DNA of 64,000 nucleotides from Leptospira fletcheri (GCF_004769195.1 NZ_RQET01000004.1:1054001-1118000), one strand, 5' to 3'. Positions 1-16,975 are shown, counted from the stretch's first letter. A program made the numbers and translations. The notes: a model not told the origin generated them from the sequence alone.

Positions 1-1
1 A

Positions 2-304
2 GGTTTGATGCCGAAACCCAAAGCAGGCACCGTTACGAACGACGTTGCAAAGGCAGTGGGCGAACTCAAATCGGGAAGGATCGAATATCGTCCCGACAAA
101 GGCGGAGTTGTCCATCTAGGAGTAGGCAAGGTCAGCTTTGACCAAACGAAACTCGTGGAAAATATTCGTACCGTAGTTCAAACCCTTCTCCGGGACAAAC
201 CCTCGGATGCCAAGGGCGATTACCTGAAAACCTTCGCAGTCTCGCCGACTATGGGCGCAGGGATTAAGGTCGACGTTAAGGAACTGGTCAACTCGGCCCT
301 CTAA
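2..304 (+). CDS. rplA: 50S ribosomal protein L1, 3' end only
   Basis: This is the C-terminal 100 codons of ribosomal protein L1; the 5' part lies before the window. L1 binds 23S rRNA at the L1 stalk, helps release the E-site tRNA, and in many bacteria represses its own operon. The visible part opens with the family motif [12 protein letters not shown] and ends about 28 nt before rplJ. The reading frame is open from the first base, so the ATG at 8 is internal. The order rplA-rplJ-rplL-rpoB-rpoC is the standard one. Confidence 0.95.
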   Translation, partial: GLMPKPKAGTVTNDVAKAVGELKSGRIEYRPDKGGVVHLGVGKVSFDQTKLVENIRTVVQTLLRDKPSDAKGDYLKTFAVSPTMGAGIKVDVKELVNSAL

Positions 305-331
305 GGTCCGAAGACAGGGAGAGGAATCAAT

Positions 332-865
332 ATGCCCAGCCAGGAAAAACACGAAGCAGTCGCCCAATTGAAGGGCAAACTTGAAGAGAGCAGCGACTTT
401 ATCCTCGCTAGCTACAGCGGTCTGACCGTAGAGGAAATCACCGGTCTCCGCGCGAAACTCCGGAAAGAAGGCTCGGAGATGAAGGTAGTCAAGAACAACC
501 TTTTCCTCCTCGCACTCAAAGAATCGGAAAAGCATAAGGATAAGAACATCGCTTTTGGGCCCGAATACCAAGGACCCTTAGCGGCTATTTTTTCGAACGA
601 GAACCTACCGTCCGTAGCGAAAGTCCTAAAGGAATACGCAAAGGCTAATAAGAACCTGATCCTAAAGGCAGGCTATTTGGACGGATCGGTATTGGATGCG
701 AACGGAGTAGAGGCGATCGCAGGTCTGCCGAGCAGAGAACAACTCTTGGCTCAGATCGCAGGTGGTCTCAACGGTCCGGCACGGAGCATAGCTTCCGGAG
801 TCAACCAGATCATCGCAAGCCTCGCACGCGCTATCCAAGCGGTTGCGGAAAAGAACAACCAGTAG
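332..865 (+). CDS. rplJ: 50S ribosomal protein L10
   Basis: L10 anchors the L7/L12 dimers to the 50S subunit and so forms the base of the stalk that recruits translational GTPases. The 177-aa length is normal. The N-terminal rRNA-binding domain occupies roughly residues 1-130, and the C-terminal helix (about 140-177) is the L7/L12 docking segment. The ATG at 332 is preceded by a purine-rich AGGGAGAGGAA site. The gap from rplA is only 28 nt, so there is no room here for a long autoregulatory L10 leader. Confidence 0.97.
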   Translation: MPSQEKHEAVAQLKGKLEESSDFILASYSGLTVEEITGLRAKLRKEGSEMKVVKNNLFLLALKESEKHKDKNIAFGPEYQGPLAAIFSNENLPSVAKVLKEYAKANKNLILKAGYLDGSVLDANGVEAIAGLPSREQLLAQIAGGLNGPARSIASGVNQIIASLARAIQAVAEKNNQ

Positions 866-910
866 AACACATTTAGTATAAAGGACCATACGGAATCAAA
901 GGAGCACCCA

Positions 911-1297
911 ATGTCTACCACTGAAGCGTTATTAGAGCAAATCGGCAAGCTGACCCTGGTCGAAGCAGCCGACCTAGTTAAAAAAATGGAGGAGAAGTTC
1001 GGAATTTCCGCAGCGGCTCCCGTAGCAGTTGCCGCAGTCGGCGGAGCAGCACCAGCTGCAGGCGGAGCGGCCGAAGAGCCCGCATCCTTTAACGTAGTAC
1101 TGAAAGGCTTCGGAGACAAGAAAATCGAAGTTATTAAAGTAGTTCGTGAAATCACCGGTCTCGGCTTGAAAGAAGCGAAAGACCTGGTAGAAGCCGGCGG
1201 GAAATCGGTGAAAGAAGGCGTTGCAAAAGCCGAAGCCGAAGACATCAAAAAGAAATTAGAAGCGGTTGGCGCTCAAATCGAACTCAAGGCTGTCTAA
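911..1297 (+). CDS. rplL: 50S ribosomal protein L7/L12
   Basis: This is the multicopy stalk protein that binds and stimulates EF-Tu, EF-G and IF2. It has an N-terminal dimerisation domain (about 1-33), an Ala/Gly-rich hinge (about 34-60) and the C-terminal globular domain ending in [18 protein letters not shown] sequence and a [10 protein letters not shown] motif. The 128-aa length is typical. A GGAGCACCC ribosome site precedes the ATG. The gene is followed by a hairpin, then rpoB. Confidence 0.97.
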   Translation: MSTTEALLEQIGKLTLVEAADLVKKMEEKFGISAAAPVAVAAVGGAAPAAGGAAEEPASFNVVLKGFGDKKIEVIKVVREITGLGLKEAKDLVEAGGKSVKEGVAKAEAEDIKKKLEAVGAQIELKAV

Positions 1298-1347
1298 TCT
1301 GTTCGGGGCTAGTCTCCTAGATACCAGATTACAATCCTTTCACTTAG

Positions 1348-1380
1348 GCAAGGAGGCCCGTTGGACCTCCTTGCTTTATT
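1348..1380 (+). terminator. Hairpin between rplL and rpoB (attenuator or terminator)
   Basis: A perfect 9-bp stem, GCAAGGAGG (1348-1356) with CCTCCTTGC (1366-1374), has a 9-nt loop and is followed by TTTATT and further T-rich sequence. It looks like an intrinsic terminator. In other bacteria this interval holds a partial attenuator that sets the ratio of ribosomal protein to RNA polymerase transcripts. The same role is inferred here, because no clear new promoter is visible before rpoB. Confidence 0.7.
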
Positions 1381-1431
1381 GCTTTTATCCACATAATTTA
1401 TGATTTTTTACGTTTCATCAGGGGGCATCCG

Positions 1432-5112
<3,681 letters not shown>

Positions 5113-5123
5113 GGACGGGTAGA

Positions 5124-9329
<4,206 letters not shown>

Positions 9330-9404
9330 AGAGATTTACAATGGAGAGGGTACTGACGATCTGGTAAAATCGGGTCGTCACCCGCCTAAAAATAGAAGGG
9401 ATTC

Positions 9405-9779
9405 ATGCCTACAATTAGCCAATTGATACGCCACGGCCGGAAGAAGCAGAAGAATAAATCTAAATCTCCCGCCCTCAAGAGTAGCCCCCAACGCAGGGGC
9501 GTATGTACTAGGGTGACCACGTTCACACCTAAGAAACCGAACTCTGCTATGAGAAAAGTAGCGAGGGTGCGTTTGACCACCGGGATCGAAGTGACCGCTT
9601 ATATCCCAGGTGAGGGACATAACCTGCAAGAGCACAACGTGGTGCTGATCCGCGGAGGAAGGGTCAAAGACCTTCCAGGGGTTCGTTATCATATTATCCG
9701 TGGTACCTTGGATACCCTTGGTATCGATAAACGTCGTAAGGGCCGTTCCAAATACGGAACGAAGAAGCCTAAGGCGTAA
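9405..9779 (+). CDS. rpsL: 30S ribosomal protein S12
   Basis: S12 sits at the decoding centre and controls translational accuracy. The 124-aa product has the invariant [11 protein letters not shown] segment. The two lysines at 43 and 44, whose replacement gives streptomycin resistance in other bacteria, are unchanged, so the sequence predicts a streptomycin-sensitive ribosome. The start at 9405 follows a GAAGGGATTC site. rpsG begins 14 nt after the stop, forming the first half of a str operon. Confidence 0.97.
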   Translation: MPTISQLIRHGRKKQKNKSKSPALKSSPQRRGVCTRVTTFTPKKPNSAMRKVARVRLTTGIEVTAYIPGEGHNLQEHNVVLIRGGRVKDLPGVRYHIIRGTLDTLGIDKRRKGRSKYGTKKPKA

Positions 9780-9793
9780 CGAGGAGTTAGGGA

Positions 9794-10267
9794 ATGTCCA
9801 GAAGAAGAGGAAAAGTCGAGCCCCGCAAGATCCAACCGGATTCCGTTTATGGGGATGCACATATCGCCAAATTCATCAACTGCCTTATGGTGGACGGTAA
9901 AAAATCCGTAGCGGAAAAACTGTTCTATAACGCTTTAGAATTGATCCAGAAAAAGACAGGAAACGATCCGTACGTCACTTTCAAAGAAGCTCTCGAAAAC
10001 GTGAAGCCTCAAGTCGAGGTAAAATCGCGTCGGGTTGGGGGAGTGACCTATCAGGTTCCTATCGAAGTTCGTCCGGAACGTCGTTTGGCTCTGGGGATAC
10101 GCTGGCTGATCCGTTATTCCAGAGATAGGAACGAAAAAGGAATGGCGAATAAACTCGCTGCGGAATTTATCGAAGCACAAAAAGGTACCGGTTCCGCTAT
10201 CAAGAAAAAGGAAGATATCCGGAAGATGGCCGATGCCAACAAGGCATTCAGCCACTATCGCTGGTAA
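9794..10267 (+). CDS. rpsG: 30S ribosomal protein S7
   Basis: S7 initiates assembly of the 30S head and contacts the E-site tRNA and mRNA. The 157-aa product has the usual MSRRRGKVEPRKIQPDSVYGD opening shape and the RRVGGVTYQVPIEV beta-hairpin. A GAGGAG ribosome site precedes the ATG. In most bacteria fusA and tuf follow directly. Here two hairpins end the transcript, and an unrelated 15.7-kb region intervenes before an EF-G-like gene and tuf. Confidence 0.97.
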   Translation: MSRRRGKVEPRKIQPDSVYGDAHIAKFINCLMVDGKKSVAEKLFYNALELIQKKTGNDPYVTFKEALENVKPQVEVKSRRVGGVTYQVPIEVRPERRLALGIRWLIRYSRDRNEKGMANKLAAEFIEAQKGTGSAIKKKEDIRKMADANKAFSHYRW

Positions 10268-10283
10268 AACGTTTTTGGCAGTT

Positions 10284-10302
10284 GTCCGGCTTTGTGCCGG
10301 AC
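10284..10302 (+). terminator. First hairpin downstream of rpsG
   Basis: A 7-bp perfect stem, GTCCGGC (10284-10290) with GCCGGAC (10296-10302), has a 5-nt loop. It is followed only by TTTGC, so it would be a weak terminator or an mRNA 3'-end protecting structure ahead of the stronger hairpin about 50 nt further on. Confidence 0.5.
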
Positions 10303-10352
10303 TTTGCAGAGGTCGAGTGGATTGTGATTCGCTCGGAATCCCGAATCGGATT

Positions 10353-10379
10353 GGGGAGGCAAAATGGCCTCCCTTTTTT
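10353..10379 (+). terminator. Strong intrinsic terminator of the rpsL-rpsG transcript
   Basis: GGGAGGC (10354-10360) pairs with GCCTCCC (10367-10373) around a 6-nt loop, and a run of six T residues follows at once. This is a textbook rho-independent terminator. It marks the end of the rpoBC-rpsL-rpsG transcription unit and separates it from the elongation-factor genes. Confidence 0.85.
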
Positions 10380-10858
10380 ATTTGAGGGGGGTGCGGGGAT
10401 TATTTTACCGTATGTATTTCCTGGATATACCCCTTGCGATTACGCCGGCGGACGGAGCTTTAAAGCTATATTCATCGAAAATGGGGGGTACTTTATCTTA
10501 TAGATTCTTTAACTTCGTGAATGCCGATTCTACCGCCATAATGATTGCCTTAATTTCCCCCGTCTTCGTCTAAGATACAAATGTATACGCGCATCCGAAT
10601 CTATGACGCCATTCCTATAGGGGATAAGTGGGTTAAGGCTATATCAAGATAATATAAATCGGATAAGAATCATTATTTGCGCTCGAAAAATCATATAAAT
10701 GGATTTCGCCGCCGCAAAGACTAGGAATGGAGCAGAGATTTTGAGCGAATTGAAAGCAATTCGGGAGAAGAGTTGCCCCGTCCAAGTTCAGATAGAGGCG
10801 TAGCAACTGTGTGCCCCTTGTCTCTTTATCACAAATTCATTTATAGCACCTAATTCCT

Positions 10859-10874
10859 TGTAGGAGTTCCTACA
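10859..10874. repeat. Short palindrome TGTAGGA-GT-TCCTACA
   Basis: This is a perfect 7-bp inverted repeat with a 2-bp centre. From memory, similar TGTAGGA/TCCTACA palindromes occur between genes in Leptospira, but I could not find another copy in this window. It could be a protein-binding site or a short RNA hairpin; its role is unknown. Confidence 0.45.
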
Positions 10875-10923
10875 TCACTTTTCCTAAAAAACGCTTTTCA
10901 TTTTGAGAATTTCTGCTATCCGC

Positions 10924-10980
10924 GTTGGGGCGCCGCTCCGCGGGTACCACCGCACCGGCCCCCGCCCAAAGAGGGTGGGG
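10924..10980. repeat. GC-rich nested inverted repeats
   Basis: GGGGC pairs with a later GCCCC around an inner GCGG/CCGC pair. Directly after, CCCCGCCC (10960-10967) and GGGTGGGG (10973-10980) form an 8-bp stem with a 5-nt loop, including one G-U pair on the plus-strand RNA. Base composition is far richer in GC than the flanks. There is no T-run on either side, so this is not a standard terminator for the leftward gene ending at 10983. Confidence 0.5.
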
Positions 10981-10982
10981 CC

Positions 10983-12491
10983 TTACTCCACCACTCGAGC
11001 CCTTAACACCTTTCTTCTTAACTCGATTTCGCTCGCGATCGACTGAGATAGTTTCTTAAAACTACGACCCTCCAGATTCACTTTGGCGAGTAAGTCGGCA
11101 TAAAGAGGATTCTGGTAACCTTTAGGAACATGAAAGGAGGGCCGAATGTCGCCTTCCGTATAAGCATGGAAAGAAACTACGTTTGCATCCTCGTCGACTA
11201 AAAGCACCGCACCCCCATGGGTCTTCATTTTTTGAATGGTGTCCACGACCCATCCGCCGGTGTTAAAGACCGGTACGGATCGAGTCTCCAGCCCTAAGTC
11301 TTCCGAGAGGGTTTCGAAAGGTTTATGAGTGTGTCCGAATATAAAGGAATAATTAATCGGATATTCGCGCCTCGTCTCCTCTTTCCATTGGTTCGGAAGG
11401 ATTGTCTCCAGGTAAAAGTTCAGATTTTCGATCACTTCCTGGCTTAGGACAGAATCGGACATTCCTCTTTCGCTCTGCCCTACGTTCAGGATCGCTTTTT
11501 TCAGGAAAAAGGAAAGAGCGTACTGTACGATCGTTTTAAAGAAAGGAAGAATTTTCAGTTTTCGTAATAGATATCCGGAAATGTTATCGCTTAGTTTTCC
11601 GACCGCTTTTTCGTCCTGTAGCATATCATAGATCAATCCGACTCCTTTTCCGACCTTTCCGGATCTCCCTAAAGTGGACCAAAAGAAATCGATCCAAGCG
11701 AAGTTTTCGTGCTCTAGTTCATAAATCGAATCGGGTCGGTTAGGTTCCGGTACTGCCTGAAGCGGCAGCATTTTGGCGATTCGACTTAACAAGCCGGATT
11801 TTTTTTTCGATTTTAAACCGTCCGATCCGCTTAATTCGGGAAGGAGAATTCTCTGGATTGAACTCATTAACGAATAGATGTTTTCCAGAAAATTTCCATG
11901 GGTCAGGAATATGGACCTTCCGCTCTTTCCTCGAATTTCATAATTCGGATAGGCGATCATCACCTTTCCCTGTTTCGATTTGTGGTTTCTCCGAAATAGA
12001 TCGGTCAATAGATCCGATTCGATCAGGTCGGGATGCACCATCTTGGTCGTATGCCAGGGGGCGGAAATATGCTCCTTAGGTTTTAACTTGGAAATATAGT
12101 TTGCATACTGCTTTTCTCGAGCGGTCTCCCAGAGATGGTGATCGTGATTTCCGGGAAGATACAGGATTTGGTTGGAAAAGGGTGCATTCTTTCGGCTATA
12201 CATGCATTCGAGAAAACGCTCGAATGTCATGGAGGCATCGTTGAGTCCTCCTAGGGCCAGTTCCATCACGTCTCCGAGTAGGATGATCTGAGGTTTTCCC
12301 CCTTTGTTAATCGAATTTACGATTTCTTTGATGCACTCCGCCAGGTCCCGAAGCACGGGAGAGGTTTTTTGCGCGTCGACGTTGTATCTCGTACCGTTCG
12401 GATTCCGAGGGGTTTCCTGGATAAAGGTCAATAGGCTATTATAACCGCCCAGATGTATGTCCGAAAGGATGATATATTGGATTCGGCTCAT
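10983..12491 (-). CDS. Calcineurin-like metallophosphoesterase
   Basis: This is a predicted two-metal phosphoesterase of unknown substrate. The metal-binding motifs appear in order: SDIHLG (D11, H13), LGDVMEL (D74), PGNHDHH (N115, H116) and, in the C-terminal half, FGHTHKPF. The 502-aa length is long for the family. The region between the GNHD and GHTH motifs holds over 200 residues of insert that I do not recognise, with a hydrophobic stretch near the middle. It reads leftward and is divergent from the GMC oxidoreductase gene, with about 110 bp between the likely starts. Confidence 0.85.
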   Translation of the reverse strand: MSRIQYIILSDIHLGGYNSLLTFIQETPRNPNGTRYNVDAQKTSPVLRDLAECIKEIVNSINKGGKPQIILLGDVMELALGGLNDASMTFERFLECMYSRKNAPFSNQILYLPGNHDHHLWETAREKQYANYISKLKPKEHISAPWHTTKMVHPDLIESDLLTDLFRRNHKSKQGKVMIAYPNYEIRGKSGRSIFLTHGNFLENIYSLMSSIQRILLPELSGSDGLKSKKKSGLLSRIAKMLPLQAVPEPNRPDSIYELEHENFAWIDFFWSTLGRSGKVGKGVGLIYDMLQDEKAVGKLSDNISGYLLRKLKILPFFKTIVQYALSFFLKKAILNVGQSERGMSDSVLSQEVIENLNFYLETILPNQWKEETRREYPINYSFIFGHTHKPFETLSEDLGLETRSVPVFNTGGWVVDTIQKMKTHGGAVLLVDEDANVVSFHAYTEGDIRPSFHVPKGYQNPLYADLLAKVNLEGRSFKKLSQSIASEIELRRKVLRARVVE

Positions 12492-12605
12492 GGATTCTCC
12501 GGGGGAAATTTATTCAAAATACGGAAATTAGGGCAATTAATTATTGCAATTATCGGGCAAATAAGACAAATAAGTAAACTTTTCCAGGCTAGGGGAGTGT
12601 TTCCA

Positions 12606-14318
12606 TTGTACGAGGCGGTCATCATCGGTTCAGGGTTCGGCGGCGCAATTACGGGCTGTAGACTCTCCAGGAAATGGGGTAAGAAAGTTTTAATATTAGA
12701 AAGAGGCAAAAGATACCCAAAGGGATCCTTTCCCCGCTCGCCTCATGCCATGTCCAAGAATTTCTGGAATATTCCTGCGGACCCGAACCCCTATCGAGCA
12801 AAGCAATTCAGAAAGCTGAACGAGACGGGGCTATTCGATATCCGTAACTATCCGAATATGGACGTCGTTCTATCCGCGGGCCTCGGAGGCGGATCCTTGA
12901 TTTACGCGAACGTATTTTTGGAGCCCCCGGATCATGTCTTCGACGAACGTTGGCCTACCGGTACTAAGAGAAAAGATCTGAATCCTTATTACAAAATAGT
13001 GAAAGATGTTCTCGGTTCCCGTCCCATTCCTCGAAATGGAGACGAAAGAAGAAGAGTGGTTCGAACGGAATTGTACGAGAAGTTCGCGAAATCCGCAGGA
13101 CGAGAATCCAAATTGGCGAATATTAACGTCTTTTTCGGAAACGATTTCAAGAAACCTTTGGATATAGGGCTGCAGGAAAAAAACCGATTCGGAGCCGTTC
13201 AGACTTCCTGTACATATTGTGCGGAGTGCGATATCGGCTGCAATACGCATTCCAAAAATACGTTAGACCTGAATTATCTCTTCGTTGCCGAGAACAAATA
13301 CAAAGCCGAAATTCGGACGGAACATTTAGTCGTTAAAATCGTGCCTTTAGGAAAGGACGGCGGGGAAGACGCGAACTCGAAAGGAGAATTCGGATACAGG
13401 GTGCATTTTGTAGACCTGGAGAATGATACGTTTCGGCACGTGGACGCGGTCCGAGTAATCCTTTCCGCCGGCACCTTGGGAACGACCGAACTTTTGCTGA
13501 AGTGCAAGGAACAGTTCAAAACTTTGCCGGAGATTTCGGACCGACTCGGCAAACGCTTTTCCGGAAACGGAGACTTTCTTTCTTTCGTGGTAAAAGGAAA
13601 AGACCCCGCAGATCCGAATTACGGTCCTGTCATTACTCAATATACCGATTACAATCTATTCAAAAATTATGATTCCAATCGGGCGTTCGTTCTCGAAGAC
13701 GCGAGCTATCCTGTATTCGCTTCGTATTTTGTCGAAGGAGCTATTCCCTGGTTTCTTCGCATCGGATTCTTTTTGAAAATGGCCGGCGAGATCTTCAAAC
13801 GATTCATAAACGGAAAAATTTTCGGTCGCATCGGCTTTTTGATCGGAGAGACCTTAAAAGGGGATATTTCCTACACTTCGGCAGTTTTACTTTGCATGGG
13901 AGTCGATAAATCCGACGGTGAAATGCATCTGGATAAAAAAAGAAAATCTCTCGCGATTTTCTGGCCTCAGAAAAACAGTATGTCTCTGTACGATTCGATT
14001 CTGGAAGTAACGAAGAAATTCGCTTCCTTTACGCAAGCCGAATCGAATTTTCCTCTTCCTACCTGGGCCTGGCCTATACGGAACAACGTTACCGTTCACC
14101 CGCTTGGAGGATGCGTGCTCGCAACTTCGCCTCAGGAAGGGGTTTGCTCTTCCGATCCGAAAACGTACGGACAGGTCTTTCATTACAAAGGGTTGTACGT
14201 CGCAGACGGGAGTTTGATTCCCTCAGCCGTCGGCGCCAATCCATCCATGACGATTTCCGCATTGTCCGAACGAGTTGCGGAAGCGATCACAAAAATAAAA
14301 CCGTCGGCAAAGCTTTAA
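12606..14318 (+). CDS. GMC-family FAD oxidoreductase (cholesterol-oxidase type)
   Basis: This is a predicted flavoprotein oxidoreductase acting on an alcohol or sterol-like substrate. The N-terminal FAD-binding motif (VIIGSGFGG) starts at about residue 5. The C-terminal family signature HPLGGCVLA, then DGSLIPSAVGANPSMTISAL, is intact. A Cys-rich motif C-x2-C-x2-C-x3-C lies at about residues 202-212. I prefer the TTG at 12606, which sits 8 nt after AGGGGAG; GTG at 12597 is possible, and the frame stays open further upstream, overlapping the divergent gene. The next gene, an alpha/beta hydrolase 26 nt away, is probably its partner, since in some bacteria homologues of the two are one protein. 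Confidence 0.85.
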   Translation: MYEAVIIGSGFGGAITGCRLSRKWGKKVLILERGKRYPKGSFPRSPHAMSKNFWNIPADPNPYRAKQFRKLNETGLFDIRNYPNMDVVLSAGLGGGSLIYANVFLEPPDHVFDERWPTGTKRKDLNPYYKIVKDVLGSRPIPRNGDERRRVVRTELYEKFAKSAGRESKLANINVFFGNDFKKPLDIGLQEKNRFGAVQTSCTYCAECDIGCNTHSKNTLDLNYLFVAENKYKAEIRTEHLVVKIVPLGKDGGEDANSKGEFGYRVHFVDLENDTFRHVDAVRVILSAGTLGTTELLLKCKEQFKTLPEISDRLGKRFSGNGDFLSFVVKGKDPADPNYGPVITQYTDYNLFKNYDSNRAFVLEDASYPVFASYFVEGAIPWFLRIGFFLKMAGEIFKRFINGKIFGRIGFLIGETLKGDISYTSAVLLCMGVDKSDGEMHLDKKRKSLAIFWPQKNSMSLYDSILEVTKKFASFTQAESNFPLPTWAWPIRNNVTVHPLGGCVLATSPQEGVCSSDPKTYGQVFHYKGLYVADGSLIPSAVGANPSMTISALSERVAEAITKIKPSAKL

Positions 14319-14344
14319 TAGAGACAAATTAGGATGCGATTATC

Positions 14345-16135
14345 ATGACGATCAGAAAGAAAGCGCCCAAAACCACACCTTCTCTCTCTTCTCCGGTCAG
14401 TCTCGAATTCACCGAGGAAATGAAAGGTTATGTGACCTTCTCTCCGAAAGCGTCTTACGAAGACTCTTACGCTGCAGGGAAGAAGGAAAAAAATTATCTG
14501 ATGTTCCATCTGACGATCCGAATCAAAGACGTCGCCTTCTTCGTCTATGATCCTGCCGAACGCGGGGAAGCGATCGGCTGGGTAGAAAGCGCCGCTTTGG
14601 GCGGTCGTTTGGCTGTAGTCAAGGGGACGTTCAATTGTTTCGTAGATAAGGGCACTCCTTCGAAGAACATTAAAAATATGCAATATAGGCTCTTCCTCAG
14701 GAATTCGAAAGGAGAGGAATTCACTTTGAGCGGGCATAAGATCGTCAAGGACGACGGAATTCTCCGCATCTGGAGCGACACTTCTACACTTTATACGCGG
14801 ATTTTCAAGGGATTCGTAGAAGAAAAGTTGGAAGCGAAAGCCGTGAGGATCGCCGAAGGCATTCTCCATATCAAAGAACTGGATTTCATCAAGCAGATGA
14901 CCACTTTCCGTTCGGACGGAAAAACTTTCGAGGAAAGAAAAAGCGCATTGCTTACATTCGGAGAATTGTTCGCGGGAAATCTCTGGGAAGTATATGCCGC
15001 TCATTGGGCCAAAGCAGAACCGGAGCTTTGGAAAGAAAGGGAAATCCCTTTATTCACATTGGAAGGCGTAAAAAATTCCGAAGTAACCACCCATTATGTT
15101 ACCACGGCGGACAAACTCTCCTTAAGCTTGTTGCGATTTAAGAAAAAAGAATGTAAAGACGTGATCGTGCTGATGCACGGGCTGACCACTTCTTCGGATA
15201 TGTTCATCATGCCCGAACATAAGAATCTGGTCACCTATCTGCATGAAAACGGTTATACCGATGTTTGGAGTTTCGATTGGCGTGGAAGTCTACGATTTGG
15301 ATACAATCTGACTCCTCATCGTTATAATTTGGACGATATCGCCTTATACGACGTTCCGGCCGCAGTGGAAAAGGTAAGATCGGAAGTCGGAAAGGATAAG
15401 AGAATTCATTTTATCGTGCATTGCGTAGGATCCATTACTTTCTTTATGAGTCTGTTTTCCAAAAAAATAGACGGTATCGCAAGTGTGACTTCCAACAGCG
15501 TTTCTTTGACTCCGAACGTCGCCACTTGGTCCAAGATCAAACTCATGTTCGCACCGTTCCTAATAGAGAACGTTTTCCGTTTTCCGAACGTAAACCCGCG
15601 TTGGTCCTATCTTCCGGGTCCGGCCAGAGGAAAGCTTTTTTCCAAATTCATCAGTTTGTTCCATACGGAATGCGATAATCCGGCTTGTCACATGCTAAGT
15701 CTTATGTGGGGAACCGGGTGGCCGGCTTGTTATGAACACGAGAATCTCCCTTCGATCACGCATCGAAGAGTTGGGGATCTTTTCGGAGCGACGTCTATGA
15801 ACTATCACCGGCAGATCCGGAAATCCGTCTTTCGAAAAGTAATCGTGAAATACGAAGTTTTAAACAAATCGTACGATTCTTTGCCTAACAACTATCTCGA
15901 ACACGCCGCAGAAATATTGACGCCGATCCTGTTCATCACGGGAGATAAGAACAAAGTATTCAAGGATTCCAATATAATCGCGCATGACGTTCTTAAAAGA
16001 TTAAAACCGAACGTAAGAAACGAGCTATTCATAGCTAAAGGTTATGGACACCAGGATACGTTAATGGGCAAAAACAGCGATAAGGATGTTTTTCCGAAAA
16101 TCCTGGAATTCATAAAATCCCATTCGCGGAAATGA
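14345..16135 (+). CDS. Alpha/beta hydrolase with Cys in the nucleophile position
   Basis: This 596-aa protein has an N-terminal domain (about 20-170) of the kind placed between the oxidoreductase and hydrolase parts in fused homologues, then an alpha/beta-hydrolase domain from about residue 240. The oxyanion loop is LMHGLTTSSD. The nucleophile elbow reads HCVGS, with Cys360 where Ser is usual. An acidic residue in TGDKNKVF and a His in GYGHQD near the C-terminus complete a possible Cys-Asp-His triad. It is cytoplasmic by absence of a signal. It follows the GMC oxidoreductase gene after 26 nt. The substrate is unknown; a fatty acid or sterol ester is a guess from the partner. Confidence 0.82.
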   Translation: MTIRKKAPKTTPSLSSPVSLEFTEEMKGYVTFSPKASYEDSYAAGKKEKNYLMFHLTIRIKDVAFFVYDPAERGEAIGWVESAALGGRLAVVKGTFNCFVDKGTPSKNIKNMQYRLFLRNSKGEEFTLSGHKIVKDDGILRIWSDTSTLYTRIFKGFVEEKLEAKAVRIAEGILHIKELDFIKQMTTFRSDGKTFEERKSALLTFGELFAGNLWEVYAAHWAKAEPELWKEREIPLFTLEGVKNSEVTTHYVTTADKLSLSLLRFKKKECKDVIVLMHGLTTSSDMFIMPEHKNLVTYLHENGYTDVWSFDWRGSLRFGYNLTPHRYNLDDIALYDVPAAVEKVRSEVGKDKRIHFIVHCVGSITFFMSLFSKKIDGIASVTSNSVSLTPNVATWSKIKLMFAPFLIENVFRFPNVNPRWSYLPGPARGKLFSKFISLFHTECDNPACHMLSLMWGTGWPACYEHENLPSITHRRVGDLFGATSMNYHRQIRKSVFRKVIVKYEVLNKSYDSLPNNYLEHAAEILTPILFITGDKNKVFKDSNIIAHDVLKRLKPNVRNELFIAKGYGHQDTLMGKNSDKDVFPKILEFIKSHSRK

Positions 16136-16162
16136 AGAATCCTAGTTGGGATTCGTTTCGTC

Positions 16163-16906
16163 TTAGGCGGTATTCGAAATGGAAGTCTTGGAAAGATAAA
16201 AAAGCAAGACCCCGGAAAAAACCATATCCGCTAATACCATAAAGGCCATCCAGTTCTCCGATTTTATAAGAAAGGTCATGCAGCCTTTTATGAAAATAGG
16301 TAAGGCGAAAAGATTCAAAACTACGATTCCGATTAGGAAAACTTTTTTCCTTCCCGGATTCGTGAAACGGAAATTTCTAAGGAAAACGTAAACGCAAAGT
16401 AATGAAAAGCAGGCTTGTATGCTGAAACCGAGCAAGGGTATGGTAGCACTGATGCCCAATTCGGGGGCGGCAAGATCGAAGGAATAAAGAGGGCCTACTT
16501 TCATCGAGCCTGTGAGAGGAAAAATCTGTAGATCGTGGTCGTGTACTAGAAAATCCAAGCACCAATGGCCGCTTACGATCAGCGCGATGGGGAGGTAGTT
16601 TAGGGTCCAGTTTTTTTCGAAAAACTTGAGTAGGAAAAAGAAGACGATCCCGATTGCGACCCCTCCGAAAAGGGAATGGGAATACTGTTGGCTGAGCAAT
16701 TTCATATCCCCGATATATAGGAAGGGAATTTCAATTTTCATAAATTCCAATGCAGGAGAAAATCCAAAAGGGTTTAGATTCAGCAGAACCCATAGTAATT
16801 CCACTACTTCGGCTCCGATGAGTAAAATCCAGATAGGAGTCTCTTTGAACTTGGATTTTAATAAGAAAGCAGAGGATAAATGGCCGATTCCAGTCATGGC
16901 TGGCAT
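16163..16906 (-). CDS. Polytopic membrane protein, YdjM-like
   Basis: The 247-aa protein has about six hydrophobic segments. Histidine/acidic motifs (GIGHLSSAF near the N-terminus, SHSLFGG, and SGHWCLDFLVHDHDL) recall the LexA-regulated YdjM family of membrane-bound putative metal-dependent hydrolases, but similarity is weak and the activity of that family is unproven. No good ribosome site distinguishes the ATG at 16906 from the one three codons later. It is convergent with the hydrolase gene and divergent from the SDR gene. Confidence 0.6.
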   Translation of the reverse strand: MPAMTGIGHLSSAFLLKSKFKETPIWILLIGAEVVELLWVLLNLNPFGFSPALEFMKIEIPFLYIGDMKLLSQQYSHSLFGGVAIGIVFFFLLKFFEKNWTLNYLPIALIVSGHWCLDFLVHDHDLQIFPLTGSMKVGPLYSFDLAAPELGISATIPLLGFSIQACFSLLCVYVFLRNFRFTNPGRKKVFLIGIVVLNLFALPIFIKGCMTFLIKSENWMAFMVLADMVFSGVLLFYLSKTSISNTA

Positions 16907-16975
16907 GAATATTGGAATTTTCTAAAAAAGCAATAAATAATTTGCACGTGTTCCCGAATTGTGAAAAATGTGCCT

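Larger units (their letters stand above)
10380..10982. other. Non-coding interval of about 600 bp with structured elements
   Basis: No convincing reading frame with a ribosome site is visible. The left part is AT-rich and unremarkable. A 7-2-7 palindrome lies at 10859-10874. A GC-rich, strongly structured segment lies at about 10924-10980, immediately beyond the stop of the leftward metallophosphoesterase gene. I see no tRNA, riboswitch or attachment site here. Confidence 0.6.

Noticed and set aside
9405..9779. Streptomycin-resistance allele of rpsL
   Set aside because: Both lysines of the TPKKPN motif are unchanged.
10282..10573. Two short plus-strand frames after rpsG
   Set aside because: They overlap the rpsG terminator hairpins, have no ribosome site and give products without plausible features.
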